A program made the position numbers and the translations under genes. The notes under the pieces were generated by a model. It was not told where the DNA came from. It did no database searches and saw nothing but the letters and a program-made list of their open reading frames with translations. From CSP1-5 sp964558395 (GTDB lineage Bacteria > Methylomirabilota > Methylomirabilia > Methylomirabilales > CSP1-5), in NCBI GenBank assembly GCA_964558395.1, contig CAZLDS010000005.1, positions 21,586 through 85,585 of the forward strand: a stretch of DNA of 64,000 nucleotides, given 5' to 3'. Below, piece after piece: positions 23,800-32,204 of this stretch; the stretch's first letter is position 1; each line of letters opens with the position of its first letter.

Positions 23800-24897
23800 T
23801 CACCTCAACGGGAGTATCGCATCCAAACATCGCTTGAGCTCTGCCTGTCCCTCGGTGAGGGTGAGCCTGACCCCCAGCGTCACGATCGGAAACGGCGGGA
23901 GGAGCTTCTCGAGCCGAACCGCGTCCTTTTCGGTCGTCAGTGCCACCGTCGCCCCCACCTCCCCCATGCGCCGCGCAATCCGGCTCAGGTCCGACGCATC
24001 ATATGGATGATGGTCGGGAAACACGACATGGTCCTTGGGAAAGATCGCGAGGGATGTGAGCGTACGCTCAAAGACCGCCGGGTTCGCGATGCCGGAGAAA
24101 GCAACGACATATTGATCGCGTAGTTCCTGTTCAGCGACGGGTTCTCCAGTCCTCACGTCCGTCAACCCGATCAGGGTATAGACCGCCTGAAGGACAGGCG
24201 CCTGTCCCGTGCGCCGGAGCCTCGGTGGGGCATCGAAAGGCTCCGAAGGCTCCCCCACCCCTGTCATCACAAAGAGATCGGCCCGTCGGACCGCACCCAT
24301 GGGCTCGCGGAGGAGCCCGCGGGGAAGAAGATAACCGTAGCCGAACGGATTCTCTCGATCGAGGAGAAGGACGTCCAGGTCCCGCTCGATCCTCAGGTGT
24401 TGGAAGCCATCATCCAGGATGGCGACCTGAGCCCCCAACTCGCCGAACGCCACCTGGCATCCCCGGACCCGATCCGGGCTCATGATGACGGGAACACCCG
24501 GCAGCTTTCGCGCCAAGAGCAGTGCTTCGTCCCCGACCTCCGGATAGTCCATGGGGATCGTTTTGCCATCGGAGACCACCAGCGTCTCCCCCTCTTTCTT
24601 TGCCCCATAACCGCGCAGGACCACCGCGGGCCGAAGTCCGCGCGCTCTAACCTCCTGGACGAGGAGCAAAACAAAGGAGGTCTTGCCGGTCCCTCCGGCT
24701 GTGATATTCCCGACGCTGATGACCCGACCGGAAAGGCGGATCCGCCTCAGCACGCCCACGCGGTAGAGGCCCAGGCGCCCCAGGACCCCCAGGCCGTAGA
24801 CCCAGGAAGCCACGTGGAGGAGGCCACGGAGCGGCCTTTCCCAGGGGCCGCCACCGACAATCCACTGGCGATGACATTGGTGGAGACGTGGGTTCAC
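23800..24897 (-). CDS. lpxK: Tetraacyldisaccharide 4'-kinase
   Basis: The 365-residue protein has a short hydrophobic N-terminus, the Walker A-like VGNITAGGTGKTSF, VVLRGYGAKKEGE, AILDDGFQHLRIERD and TTEKDAVRLE, all LpxK signatures. It phosphorylates the 4' position of the lipid A precursor with ATP at the membrane. It starts at GTG 24897, overlapping the TGA of waaA (GTGA), which implies translational coupling. Confidence 0.95.
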   Translation of the reverse strand: MNPRLHQCHRQWIVGGGPWERPLRGLLHVASWVYGLGVLGRLGLYRVGVLRRIRLSGRVISVGNITAGGTGKTSFVLLLVQEVRARGLRPAVVLRGYGAKKEGETLVVSDGKTIPMDYPEVGDEALLLARKLPGVPVIMSPDRVRGCQVAFGELGAQVAILDDGFQHLRIERDLDVLLLDRENPFGYGYLLPRGLLREPMGAVRRADLFVMTGVGEPSEPFDAPPRLRRTGQAPVLQAVYTLIGLTDVRTGEPVAEQELRDQYVVAFSGIANPAVFERTLTSLAIFPKDHVVFPDHHPYDASDLSRIARRMGEVGATVALTTEKDAVRLEKLLPPFPIVTLGVRLTLTEGQAELKRCLDAILPLR

Positions 24898-26171
24898 AGA
24901 TACCTTTCGACCAAGATGACAGTTTGATCCGCGGCTCCCCGGTTTCTGCTCAGAACCCGGTACGCGGCTTCACCCATCTGTTCCGCCGCGCCGGGGTCTC
25001 GGAACAGCGTCAAGACTCGTGCCACCATCTCGGGAGCGTCACGAACCTGATGCGGCATCCCTTCTTCCAAAAAGGCCTCCGCCACCTCGGCAAAGTTATC
25101 CATATATCGACCAAACAAGATGGGGCGGCGATATCGGGCCGGTTCGAGGATATTGTGCCCCCCCGCCGGCACCAGGCTGCCTCCCACAAAAACGACAGTC
25201 GCAAATCCATAGAGGTGGCCCAGTTCTCCTATCGTATCGACGAGAATGACCGGCGGGAGTTCGGAATCGCCTTCCCTCAGCTGGCTCCGGCGGACAAACG
25301 GCAATCCCATGTCCCGAAGGAGGGCCTCCACTTCAGGCACGCGTTCTGGATGACGCGGCGCCAGTACGAGAAGCGACTCGGGGACTTCTTTTCTCACCTC
25401 ACGGAACGCGTGGAGGACCAGACTCTCCTCTCCCCGGTGTGTACTCCCGGCAACCCAGACAGGTCGACCATTCATGAGACCGCCGACCGCGGCAAGCTGG
25501 CGGGGAATTTGGTTATCTGGCGTCTGGTCATCGTACTTCATGTTTCCGGTCACGACGACCCGGTCCGGATCGGCTCCCAACGCCAAGATCCTTTCGGCAT
25601 CCTCCTTACCCCGCATACAAAAGAGGGAGATCTGCTCCAGCACCCGCCGGAACAATGGCTTGACGATCTGGTAGTGATGAAAGGACCGACGCGATACGCG
25701 ACCATTGATCAGAAGGACCGGAATCTTTCGAAGATGGCAGGCCTCCACGAAATTTGGCCATATCTCTCCCTCGGTGAGTAGGACAAGCCTGGGCGCAACG
25801 GCCGTGATCGCTCGACTCACGGATCCGCGGAAGTCCAGCGGGAAGTAAAGATACGCATCCGCTTGGGGGATCCGCTCCTCTGCAACCTTTCGCCCTGTCG
25901 GAGTAACGGTAGAGGCGACGACCGGAAGCCCGGGATGCCGCGCGGAGAGTTTCGAAAGCAGAATACTTCCTACCACCGTCTCGCCAACCGAGACCGAGTG
26001 GAGCCAGAGGGGATGCTTTCCATGAAGTCGTTCGCTGAATGCCTCGGGGTAGCGAGCCAGCCGCTCCGTCAGCCCGAGACCGAAGGAACCACTCCGGCTC
26101 ATGCGGCGGAGGTAGCGGGGCAGATGCGGAAGGAGCCCAAAAAAGAGTCCAATGCTGTACAGCGTTCTCAT
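24894..26171 (-). CDS. waaA: 3-deoxy-D-manno-octulosonic acid transferase
   Basis: Kdo transferase (KdtA): an N-terminal membrane-associated helix (MRTLYSIGLFFGLLPHLPRY), LWLHSVSVGE, VASTVTPTGRKVAEER, TEGEIWPNFVE, and the C-terminal VFVGGSLVPAGGHNILEPA GT-B donor motif. Start ATG 26171 lies 4 bases after the upstream stop; ATG 26198 is an alternative with GGAGG immediately after it. It adds Kdo from CMP-Kdo to lipid IVA. Confidence 0.93.
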   Translation of the reverse strand: MRTLYSIGLFFGLLPHLPRYLRRMSRSGSFGLGLTERLARYPEAFSERLHGKHPLWLHSVSVGETVVGSILLSKLSARHPGLPVVASTVTPTGRKVAEERIPQADAYLYFPLDFRGSVSRAITAVAPRLVLLTEGEIWPNFVEACHLRKIPVLLINGRVSRRSFHHYQIVKPLFRRVLEQISLFCMRGKEDAERILALGADPDRVVVTGNMKYDDQTPDNQIPRQLAAVGGLMNGRPVWVAGSTHRGEESLVLHAFREVRKEVPESLLVLAPRHPERVPEVEALLRDMGLPFVRRSQLREGDSELPPVILVDTIGELGHLYGFATVVFVGGSLVPAGGHNILEPARYRRPILFGRYMDNFAEVAEAFLEEGMPHQVRDAPEMVARVLTLFRDPGAAEQMGEAAYRVLSRNRGAADQTVILVERYL

Positions 26172-26175
26172 GGGT

Positions 26176-26916
26176 TCAAAAGCGATTTCCACCTCCATAC
26201 GCCGACGGCTGGCCGCCACGTGGTGATCCGGCCTCCTTAAAGTGAGCATCCGCCAGTGCCGTGACATGCCTCAGACGCTCCTCCAAGACGACCCGCGCTT
26301 TGTCTACCTCTTCGGGCCCCGCACTGGGAGAGACCAGGACCGGTTCTCCGAAGACAAACACGCCCCGCCCAAACGGATATGGAATGAACAACCGATCCCA
26401 ACTTCGGAGGAACTTTCCCCGCGACGCCGCAAAAGCGGTGGGAATGATCGGGGTACCCGCCAGCCGGGCGAGTTCAATGGCTCCCGGCTTGACTTCTTCT
26501 CTCGGACCGAGAGGCCCATCGGGCGTGATGGCGAGATGATATCCCCTCCGCGAGGCTCGGATCATCCCGAGGAACGCCCAGGGACCCCCCCGGCGCGCCG
26601 AACCCCGAACAGGATGAATGCCAAAGCGCTCTACCACCCGACTGATATACTCTCCATCCGGGTGCCGGCTCACCATAATAGCCCACGGAACCTGCGGATT
26701 GCCAAAGGGCCCGAAGGGCATCATCAAGAGTCGCCCGTGCCAGAAGGCCACCATCACTCTGCTCCCCTCTACTTGGATGAGCCGATCGAGACCCTCCTTC
26801 CCCACATAGGCAACCCGTAGGGAGCGTGAGAGACCGCGGAGCAGCACCGCAGCCAGACGGGGGAGCACCCCAAGCATCACTGGATGTGCCCGGTACCGCT
26901 TCCAGCTGCGCCCCAT
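26176..26916 (-). CDS. DUF374 lysophospholipid acyltransferase-like protein
   Basis: The 246-residue protein has VMVAFWHGRLLMMPFG, SRHPDGEYISRV, GSARRGGPWAFLGMIRA and AITPDGPLGPREEVKPGAI, the signature segments of DUF374, an acyltransferase-fold family often encoded in lipid A clusters. It may acylate a lipid A or phospholipid intermediate, but no experimental role can be assigned from sequence. It starts 4 bases after lpxB ends and lies 4 bases before waaA. Confidence 0.85.
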   Translation of the reverse strand: MGRSWKRYRAHPVMLGVLPRLAAVLLRGLSRSLRVAYVGKEGLDRLIQVEGSRVMVAFWHGRLLMMPFGPFGNPQVPWAIMVSRHPDGEYISRVVERFGIHPVRGSARRGGPWAFLGMIRASRRGYHLAITPDGPLGPREEVKPGAIELARLAGTPIIPTAFAASRGKFLRSWDRLFIPYPFGRGVFVFGEPVLVSPSAGPEEVDKARVVLEERLRHVTALADAHFKEAGSPRGGQPSAYGGGNRF

Positions 26917-26919
26917 CGC

Positions 26920-28071
26920 TTACCCTCTCGGCCCAGTCTCCTGCAACATTTTCAGGACCTCTCGCGCGGCACGCAAAGATGCCCCCTCCTCCCCGAGCTT
27001 CCCTCGCACGTCTGCGAGCGCTGTACGGATCGCACCGAGGGCCTCAGGTTTTTGAAGCAATTCCAGGCTGATCCGCGCGAGCCTCTCCGGTGTGAAATCC
27101 CACTGAAGGAGCTCGGGAACCACACGCCTGCCCGCAACCAAGTTTACCATTCCGATGCAGGGAACATCTACCAAGAGCCTTCCCGCCCACCAGGTGAGGC
27201 GTGAGACGCGGTACACAACGACCATGGGGGTCCCGAGAAGCCCTGTTTCGAGCGTCGCCGTTCCCGACGCGGTAATCACGAGGTCGGCCGCCCGCATCAC
27301 CCGGTACGTCTCCCCCCGGACCGCACGAATCCGGGAATCGCTTTCCTGAAAGAGCATCTCAACCACACGGGGAGGAAGGACATCGGCCACCGCGAGGAAA
27401 AAGCGAACCCTGGGTTCCGCGCGAGCAATCTCTGTTACCGCCTGTTTCATTACCGGAAGGTGGTACTTGATCTCCCCTTCCCGGCTTCCCGGGAGGAGAC
27501 CAACGATCAGATCCGACGGATCGCACCCTAATTGGCGACGGGCCTCCTGTCGAGTCGGAACGTCCCGCAGGCGATCCACCATGGGATGCCCCACAAAGGT
27601 CACGGGAACTCCCGCCTGACGATAGAGGGCTTCCTCAAATGGAAAGATGACCACCATCTTTTGCACCAACCGCTTCAGAGTCCGGACTCTTCCGCGGCGC
27701 CAGGCCCAGACCTGAGGACTGATGTAGTACAGGACCGGAATCCCAATCCGCCGGGACGCTCGGGCCAACCAAAAGTTGAAATCGGGGAAGTCAATAAGGA
27801 TGAGAAGGGCTGGATGTTCAGTCGCGAGGGCGGTCCGGAGCTGCCGAAAAACGCGCGCCCCCGCCGCGAGGCGATACAAGGTCTCGGTGACTCCCAGTCC
27901 GGCTAACTCCGCCGCATCTACCAGGAGCTTCACACCGGCCTGTCGCATCTGGTCCCCCCCCATCCCCATAAGGGTCACCTCGGGGTCAAGGGTAAGGACG
28001 GCCCGCGTGAGATCTGCCCCGTGGAGGTCTCCAGAAGCCTCCCCGGCCACGATGAAAACCTTCTTCGTCAT
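26920..28071 (-). CDS. lpxB: Lipid-A-disaccharide synthase
   Basis: The 383-residue enzyme starts MTKKVFIVAGEASGDLHGAD, followed by GMGGDQMRQAG, LILIDFPDFNFWLAR, YYISPQVWAWRRGR and LPGSREGEIKYHLP, the hallmarks of LpxB. It joins UDP-2,3-diacylglucosamine to lipid X, using the product of the LpxI encoded upstream. A repeat element (28073-28222) fills the space to the preceding gene. Confidence 0.97.
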   Translation of the reverse strand: MTKKVFIVAGEASGDLHGADLTRAVLTLDPEVTLMGMGGDQMRQAGVKLLVDAAELAGLGVTETLYRLAAGARVFRQLRTALATEHPALLILIDFPDFNFWLARASRRIGIPVLYYISPQVWAWRRGRVRTLKRLVQKMVVIFPFEEALYRQAGVPVTFVGHPMVDRLRDVPTRQEARRQLGCDPSDLIVGLLPGSREGEIKYHLPVMKQAVTEIARAEPRVRFFLAVADVLPPRVVEMLFQESDSRIRAVRGETYRVMRAADLVITASGTATLETGLLGTPMVVVYRVSRLTWWAGRLLVDVPCIGMVNLVAGRRVVPELLQWDFTPERLARISLELLQKPEALGAIRTALADVRGKLGEEGASLRAAREVLKMLQETGPRG

Positions 28072-28072
28072 C

Positions 28073-28222
28073 GTCCGAAGTTGGACCGACCCGCCCTCCG
28101 TACCCGTCCGCCGTCGGCGTTCGGGCAGGGCAGTACTACGGAGGGTGGAGGTCCGAAGTCGAGGGCGCCTCGATTTCTTATTATTGTCTTTCTGACATCG
28201 GACGTTGGACGTCGGACATTCG
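28073..28222. repeat. Heptad-armed repeat element R2
   Basis: Occupies the lpxB upstream region. It contains TCCGAAGTTGGACCGACCC, then GCCCTCCGTA (28098 area), an intervening loop and TACGGAGGGTGGAGGTCCG (28139 area), and ends ACATCGGACGTTGGACGTCGG. The inner CCCTCCGTA/TACGGAGGG pair and the outer arms both form stems. The inner part shares a core (CCTCCGTA...CGGAGGGTGGA) with element R1. Confidence 0.65.
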
Positions 28223-28229
28223 GCATGAT

Positions 28230-29177
28230 TTATATCTTGGCCAGGATTTGGGAGGCGACCCGGAGGGCCTCGACCGCCTCCTCCCCCGAGACCTGTGGCC
28301 GCGTCCGTTCCCGAACGGAACCGACGAAGCTCGCCAGCTGGAGGCGGAGGGGTTCTTCCTTCTCCACGGCCACCTCCTCCCTGATGATCCGGGGAGGCTG
28401 GGCGGGGTGGGACAAATCGTCGGCGGGCAGTCGACGATGGGTGACGATCTCTTGATTCGCGTAGTCCAGGGAAATATAAATGTCCGGTTCGAAGATGCGG
28501 ATTTTGCGGACGCGATCAAGACTCACCCGGCTTGCAGTCACGTTGGCGACACACCCGGACGCAAATTCAAGCCTCGCGTTGGCAATATCCGTGCGATCGG
28601 TCAGGACGGGTACCCCAACCGCATTCACCTGGGTAACAGGAGACTTCACCAGGCTGAGGATCACGTCGATGTCATGGATCATGAGATCGAGGATGACGTC
28701 CACATCGGTGCCCCGCTGGGGAAATGGGCTCAGACGATGACACTCAATGAAGCCCGGTGTCTTGACAATCCCGCGAAGGGCCCGCACGGCCCCGTTAAAG
28801 CGTTCCACATGACCCACCTGCAAAACCCGCCCCCCCTCCTTTGCCAGCTGGGTCAACTGTTCCGCCTCGGCCAATGTCTCGGCCAACGGCTTTTCAACGA
28901 GGACGTCGATCCCCCGGGCCAAACACTCCCGCGTAATGCTGGTGTGTAGATGTGTCGGGACGGCAACACTGACACCATCCACGTGGCCAAAGAGCTCTCG
29001 GTAATTCGCAAACGCCGGGACCTCCAGCAATCCGCAAACTTCCTGAAGCTGAGCGGGATTGCTGTCTGCAATGCCGACGAGCTCGACGCCAGGAAGTTCG
29101 CGATAAATCCGGGCGTGGTGGTGTCCGACGTGCCCCACGCCAATGACGCCCACTCGAATTTTACGTTCAACCGTCAC
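28230..29177 (-). CDS. Gfo/Idh/MocA-family oxidoreductase
   Basis: The 315-residue protein has an N-terminal Rossmann GVIGVGHVGHHHARIYRE (G-x-G-x-x-G), VAVPTHLHTSIT, VLVEKPLAETLAEAE (the EKP signature) and VGHVERFNGAVRAL. It is typical of NAD(P)-dependent sugar oxidoreductases found between lpxI and lpxB in several LPS clusters. The substrate may be a UDP-GlcNAc-derived sugar, as for the aminosugar precursor of some lipid A types, but none is proven. Starts at GTG 29177. Confidence 0.85.
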   Translation of the reverse strand: MTVERKIRVGVIGVGHVGHHHARIYRELPGVELVGIADSNPAQLQEVCGLLEVPAFANYRELFGHVDGVSVAVPTHLHTSITRECLARGIDVLVEKPLAETLAEAEQLTQLAKEGGRVLQVGHVERFNGAVRALRGIVKTPGFIECHRLSPFPQRGTDVDVILDLMIHDIDVILSLVKSPVTQVNAVGVPVLTDRTDIANARLEFASGCVANVTASRVSLDRVRKIRIFEPDIYISLDYANQEIVTHRRLPADDLSHPAQPPRIIREEVAVEKEEPLRLQLASFVGSVRERTRPQVSGEEAVEALRVASQILAKI

Positions 29178-29299
29178 AGTTCACCGTCCGAGGTCCGACG
29201 TCCGAGGTCCGAGGCCTAAAGTTCAGAAGCTTACACCAAGCACGTCCGAGGGCTTTTCTTGACTTCGGACATCGGACTTCGGACTTCGGACATCAACGC
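29178..29299. repeat. Heptad-armed repeat element R3
   Basis: The whole gap between the lpxI and Gfo/Idh genes is one element: TCCGAGGTCCGACGTCCGAG at its left, a ~45-base middle and GACATCGGACTTCGGACTTC at its right. Each arm is a run of 7-base units (TCCGAGG / CGGACTT) and the two arms are largely complementary, so the transcript would fold into a long hairpin. Confidence 0.75.
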
Positions 29300-30100
29300 T
29301 TAGTTGGCGACGACAGCGATGCCGACCTCATCCGCGAGGGCGAGCGCCTGTTCACGATCGAGGAGCAAGGTTCGCTTCGCCTCCATGGCCAGGACTGTTG
29401 CCCGAACCTCGTGGAGGACCGAAATGGTCCTCAGACCTACCACCGGCACATCAAAGCGGAAATCGTGGTCGGGGCGGCAGACCTTCACGACGACCACTCC
29501 TTCCCGCCCCAGTTCCGCTCCCCGTCTCACCGCAGCGTCGGTCCCCTCAATCGCCTCGACGGCGAGCACTGTACCACGCTTTACCACCACCGTCTGCCCA
29601 ATCTTCAACTGGGCAATCGTGCGCGCAACTTCTTGGCCGAACCGGATGTCCTCCCACTCCTCCGGGGTCGGGTTTCGCCGGGTAAGAACGCCTTGCTCCA
29701 CCAAGACTCCGGTCAGATATTGCGTACAGTCGAGTAGCGAAACCCCCTCCCTCTGGAGCTCCTCGGCGACCGCCTCCATGATCGAGTCGCCCTGCCGATC
29801 CTTCAGGCGCATATACAAGAGCGCCCCTCGGACGTCGGGCCACACCCGAGCAAAGAGGTGACTCATCCGGACCTGGCCAACCATGATGGCCTCCGTCACC
29901 CCTTCCTGCCTGAAGGCGCGAATGAGGCCACCTAATTGACCGACGCCTACCCAGTGGAGGCGATCCGCCACCGCCTCCACACGGGGATCCGTCTCCTCCC
30001 GAATGGCGACCACAACCACCGTCCGCCCAGACGCCTTGGCCTCCCGAGCAGCCAGGATGGGGAGGGGACCGGAACCAGCAATGATCCCGATCCGAGACAT
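29300..30100 (-). CDS. lpxI: UDP-2,3-diacylglucosamine pyrophosphatase
   Basis: The 266-residue protein begins MSRIGIIAGSGPLPILAARE and includes GGLIRAFRQEGVTEAIMVGQVR, QREGVSLLDCTQYLTGVLVEQGVLT and DFRFDVPVVGLRTI, the pattern of LpxI (formerly DUF1009). It hydrolyses UDP-2,3-diacylglucosamine to lipid X and replaces LpxH, which is not present here. Position between lpxA and lpxB is the usual one. Confidence 0.95.
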   Translation of the reverse strand: MSRIGIIAGSGPLPILAAREAKASGRTVVVVAIREETDPRVEAVADRLHWVGVGQLGGLIRAFRQEGVTEAIMVGQVRMSHLFARVWPDVRGALLYMRLKDRQGDSIMEAVAEELQREGVSLLDCTQYLTGVLVEQGVLTRRNPTPEEWEDIRFGQEVARTIAQLKIGQTVVVKRGTVLAVEAIEGTDAAVRRGAELGREGVVVVKVCRPDHDFRFDVPVVGLRTISVLHEVRATVLAMEAKRTLLLDREQALALADEVGIAVVAN

Positions 30101-30190
30101 AGATTTACCGGGTCCCGACAGGGAGTCGCCGGCCAGTCAGACGGTAGGGGGAGAAGATCGAAGATCGGATACGGATGCTAGGAACACTCG

Positions 30191-31024
30191 TCACCGCGCC
30201 ACTCCCCGTTCCGAGGTCTTGATGAACTGGACCAGGTGTTGCACCTCTTCGCAGTCCCAGATCTCCTCTTGGATTCGAGCGACGGCTTGGGACGTGTTGA
30301 GCCCAGATTGAAAGAGAAGGCGGTAGGCGCGTCGCAGGCTTTGGATGACCTCATTCGGGACATTGTGCCGCCTCAGCCCAACGGTGTTGAGGCCGTACAA
30401 CTTGGGTCGGTTCCCCTGGGCCTTAATAAAGGGTGGGATATCTTGATTGACGCCAGAACAGCCTCCCACGAGCGCATACTTACCGATGCGACAAAATTGA
30501 TGCACCCCACAGAGGCCGCCAACAATAGCGTAATCTTCGATGGTCACGTGGCCTCCCAAGGTAGCGGCATTGGCCAGAATCACGTGGTCACCTAAGATGC
30601 AATCGTGGGCGACATGGGCATACGCCATAATCAAAGTTTCATTGCCAACCACTGTCTTGCCCCCGCCCCGGACTGTGGCCCGGTTGATGGTGGCAAATTC
30701 CCGGATCACCGTGTGATCACCGATAATGAGCCGACTCTTCTCTCCCTGAAACTTCAGATCCTGCGGCTCTGTACCCAGGACGGCATGAGAAAAGATCCGG
30801 CAACACTGACCAATTTCCGTCCAACCCTCGATCACTACATGAGCCCCGACGCTCGTCCCATCGCTGATGCTCACGTACTCACCGACGACCGAGTACGGAC
30901 CGATCGTCACCCCTTCACCAAGCTCGGCGGATGGGGCCACGATCGCCGTGGGATGAATGTGTACTGATTTCCCGCCTCGCGAAGCAGAACGACCGCGCGC
31001 CTTCTTCTTGGCTACCGTGCTCAT
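30191..31024 (-). CDS. lpxA: Acyl-ACP:UDP-GlcNAc O-acyltransferase
   Basis: A 277-residue left-handed beta-helix protein with hexapeptide repeats (IHPTAIVAPSAELGEGVTIG, VIREFATINRATVRGG, ILGDHVILANAATLGGHVTI) and the C-terminal GLNTVGLRRHNV that are specific to LpxA. The catalytic His in AHVAHDCILG is present. It starts with ATG overlapping the fabZ stop (ATGA), so the two genes are coupled. The intergenic DNA 30101-30190 has a short AAGATCG heptad run. Confidence 0.97.
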   Translation of the reverse strand: MSTVAKKKARGRSASRGGKSVHIHPTAIVAPSAELGEGVTIGPYSVVGEYVSISDGTSVGAHVVIEGWTEIGQCCRIFSHAVLGTEPQDLKFQGEKSRLIIGDHTVIREFATINRATVRGGGKTVVGNETLIMAYAHVAHDCILGDHVILANAATLGGHVTIEDYAIVGGLCGVHQFCRIGKYALVGGCSGVNQDIPPFIKAQGNRPKLYGLNTVGLRRHNVPNEVIQSLRRAYRLLFQSGLNTSQAVARIQEEIWDCEEVQHLVQFIKTSERGVAR

Positions 31025-31500
31025 TGGTCGTCCTCCACAAGCATCGCGATAAGATCCGCTTCGACCACGAGTTGGCCATCCACGTACGCAAGCCCACGCA
31101 TCTTGCAGAGTCGACGCCGCAGATTGAGGATCTGGAGCTCATACCGAATCTGGTCTCCGGGATAGATCGGCCGGCGAAACTTCACGTTGTCCATCCCGGC
31201 AAAATAAAAGAATCGAGGCCTGTCTTCCCGCGGTGGATCGATCGAGGCGCTCCACAGCACCCCGCCAACCTGCGCCATCCCCTCGATGACAAGGACACCC
31301 GGCATGATCGGCCGCCCGGGGAAGTGCCCAGCAAAGAAGGGCTCGTTCATGGTCACATTCTTGATCCCTACAACGCGGCGGCCTTTCTCCAACTCTAGAA
31401 TTCGATCCACCAAGAGGAACGGATAGCGATGTGGGATGTGTTTCTGGATCTCGAGAATGTCCATCGGGGCCTTGTCCAACGCCCTGTTCTCCCATCGCAT
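31021..31500 (-). CDS. fabZ: 3-hydroxyacyl-ACP dehydratase
   Basis: FabZ with IQKHIPHRYPFLLVDRI, FFAGHFPGRPIMPGVLVIE, holding the active-site His and Glu, and KFRRPIYPGDQI. Start ATG 31500 is preferred: GGAGAGG stands directly before it, giving 159 residues; a frame reaching 31590 and an ATG at 31464 also exist. The enzyme supplies the beta-hydroxyacyl-ACP balance used by lipid A and fatty acid synthesis. lpxD, often next door, is absent. Confidence 0.95.
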   Translation of the reverse strand: MRWENRALDKAPMDILEIQKHIPHRYPFLLVDRILELEKGRRVVGIKNVTMNEPFFAGHFPGRPIMPGVLVIEGMAQVGGVLWSASIDPPREDRPRFFYFAGMDNVKFRRPIYPGDQIRYELQILNLRRRLCKMRGLAYVDGQLVVEADLIAMLVEDDQ

Positions 31501-31625
31501 GACCTCTCCACACCCCAGCCGGCAACCCCGACCGGGTGGAGGGTCAGTCAATAACTTTGCCTTCTTACCACGAAGACGCTCCAGAATCAAGGAAATACGA
31601 GGGGGACTTCGATCCCCGGACCTGG

Positions 31626-32177
31626 CTATTTTTTCCCTGAACCCTTGCGCGCATCATAGGCAGCGATCACCTCGTTGGTCACGTCGGCGGCCGGGGACCG
31701 GTACATGACCCCGCCCGCCCGGACCTCCATAATCATGAGGAAATCGTTCTCCTTGCCGTAGGCCTGAACCACCTCGGCAATCTCCAGAACCATGCGGTTC
31801 CGAAGCTCCCGCTCCTTCTCCGTAAACTCACGATTGAGATCTTCCACCCTGCGACGCAGATCCCGCGCCTGGTTTTGAATTTTCTTCTCCCGCTCCTTCC
31901 TGGCGGCCTCGCTCAACACAGAGGCCTGCTTCTCTAGATCTGTCTCCATCTTGCGGATCTTCTGATCCTCGGCATCAATCTCCCGCTGCTTTGCTGCTCG
32001 TTCGCTCCGTACCTTGTCCAGAAGGACCGCCCCTGTCTTCGACTCCACCGCGACCCGCTGCAAGTCAACGAGACCGATCTTAGGCGCCTGCGCCCCCACG
32101 GCGGGTGCATCGGCTCCCACGAAAGTTACGGCCAGTCCCAGCACCATCAGCCTGTTAGCAAGCCCCCGCATCCTCAT
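31626..32177 (-). CDS. skp: OmpH/Skp-family periplasmic chaperone
   Basis: The 183-residue protein has a signal peptide (MRMRGLANRLMVLGLAVTFV, cleavage near VGA-QA), then IGLVDLQRVAVESKTG and a long charged helix (residues about 65-130, rich in K, E and R) typical of Skp/OmpH. It carries outer-membrane proteins across the periplasm to the BamA complex, whose gene is immediately upstream. It lies between bamA and fabZ, the usual order in lipid A clusters. Confidence 0.92.
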   Translation of the reverse strand: MRMRGLANRLMVLGLAVTFVGADAPAVGAQAPKIGLVDLQRVAVESKTGAVLLDKVRSERAAKQREIDAEDQKIRKMETDLEKQASVLSEAARKEREKKIQNQARDLRRRVEDLNREFTEKERELRNRMVLEIAEVVQAYGKENDFLMIMEVRAGGVMYRSPAADVTNEVIAAYDARKGSGKK

Positions 32178-32204
32178 AGCCGTTCGCTGCCTCCCTTGCC
32201 GAAG

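Noticed and set aside
29411..29737. Plus-strand ORFs over lpxI
   Set aside because: Antisense shadows of a strongly supported gene.
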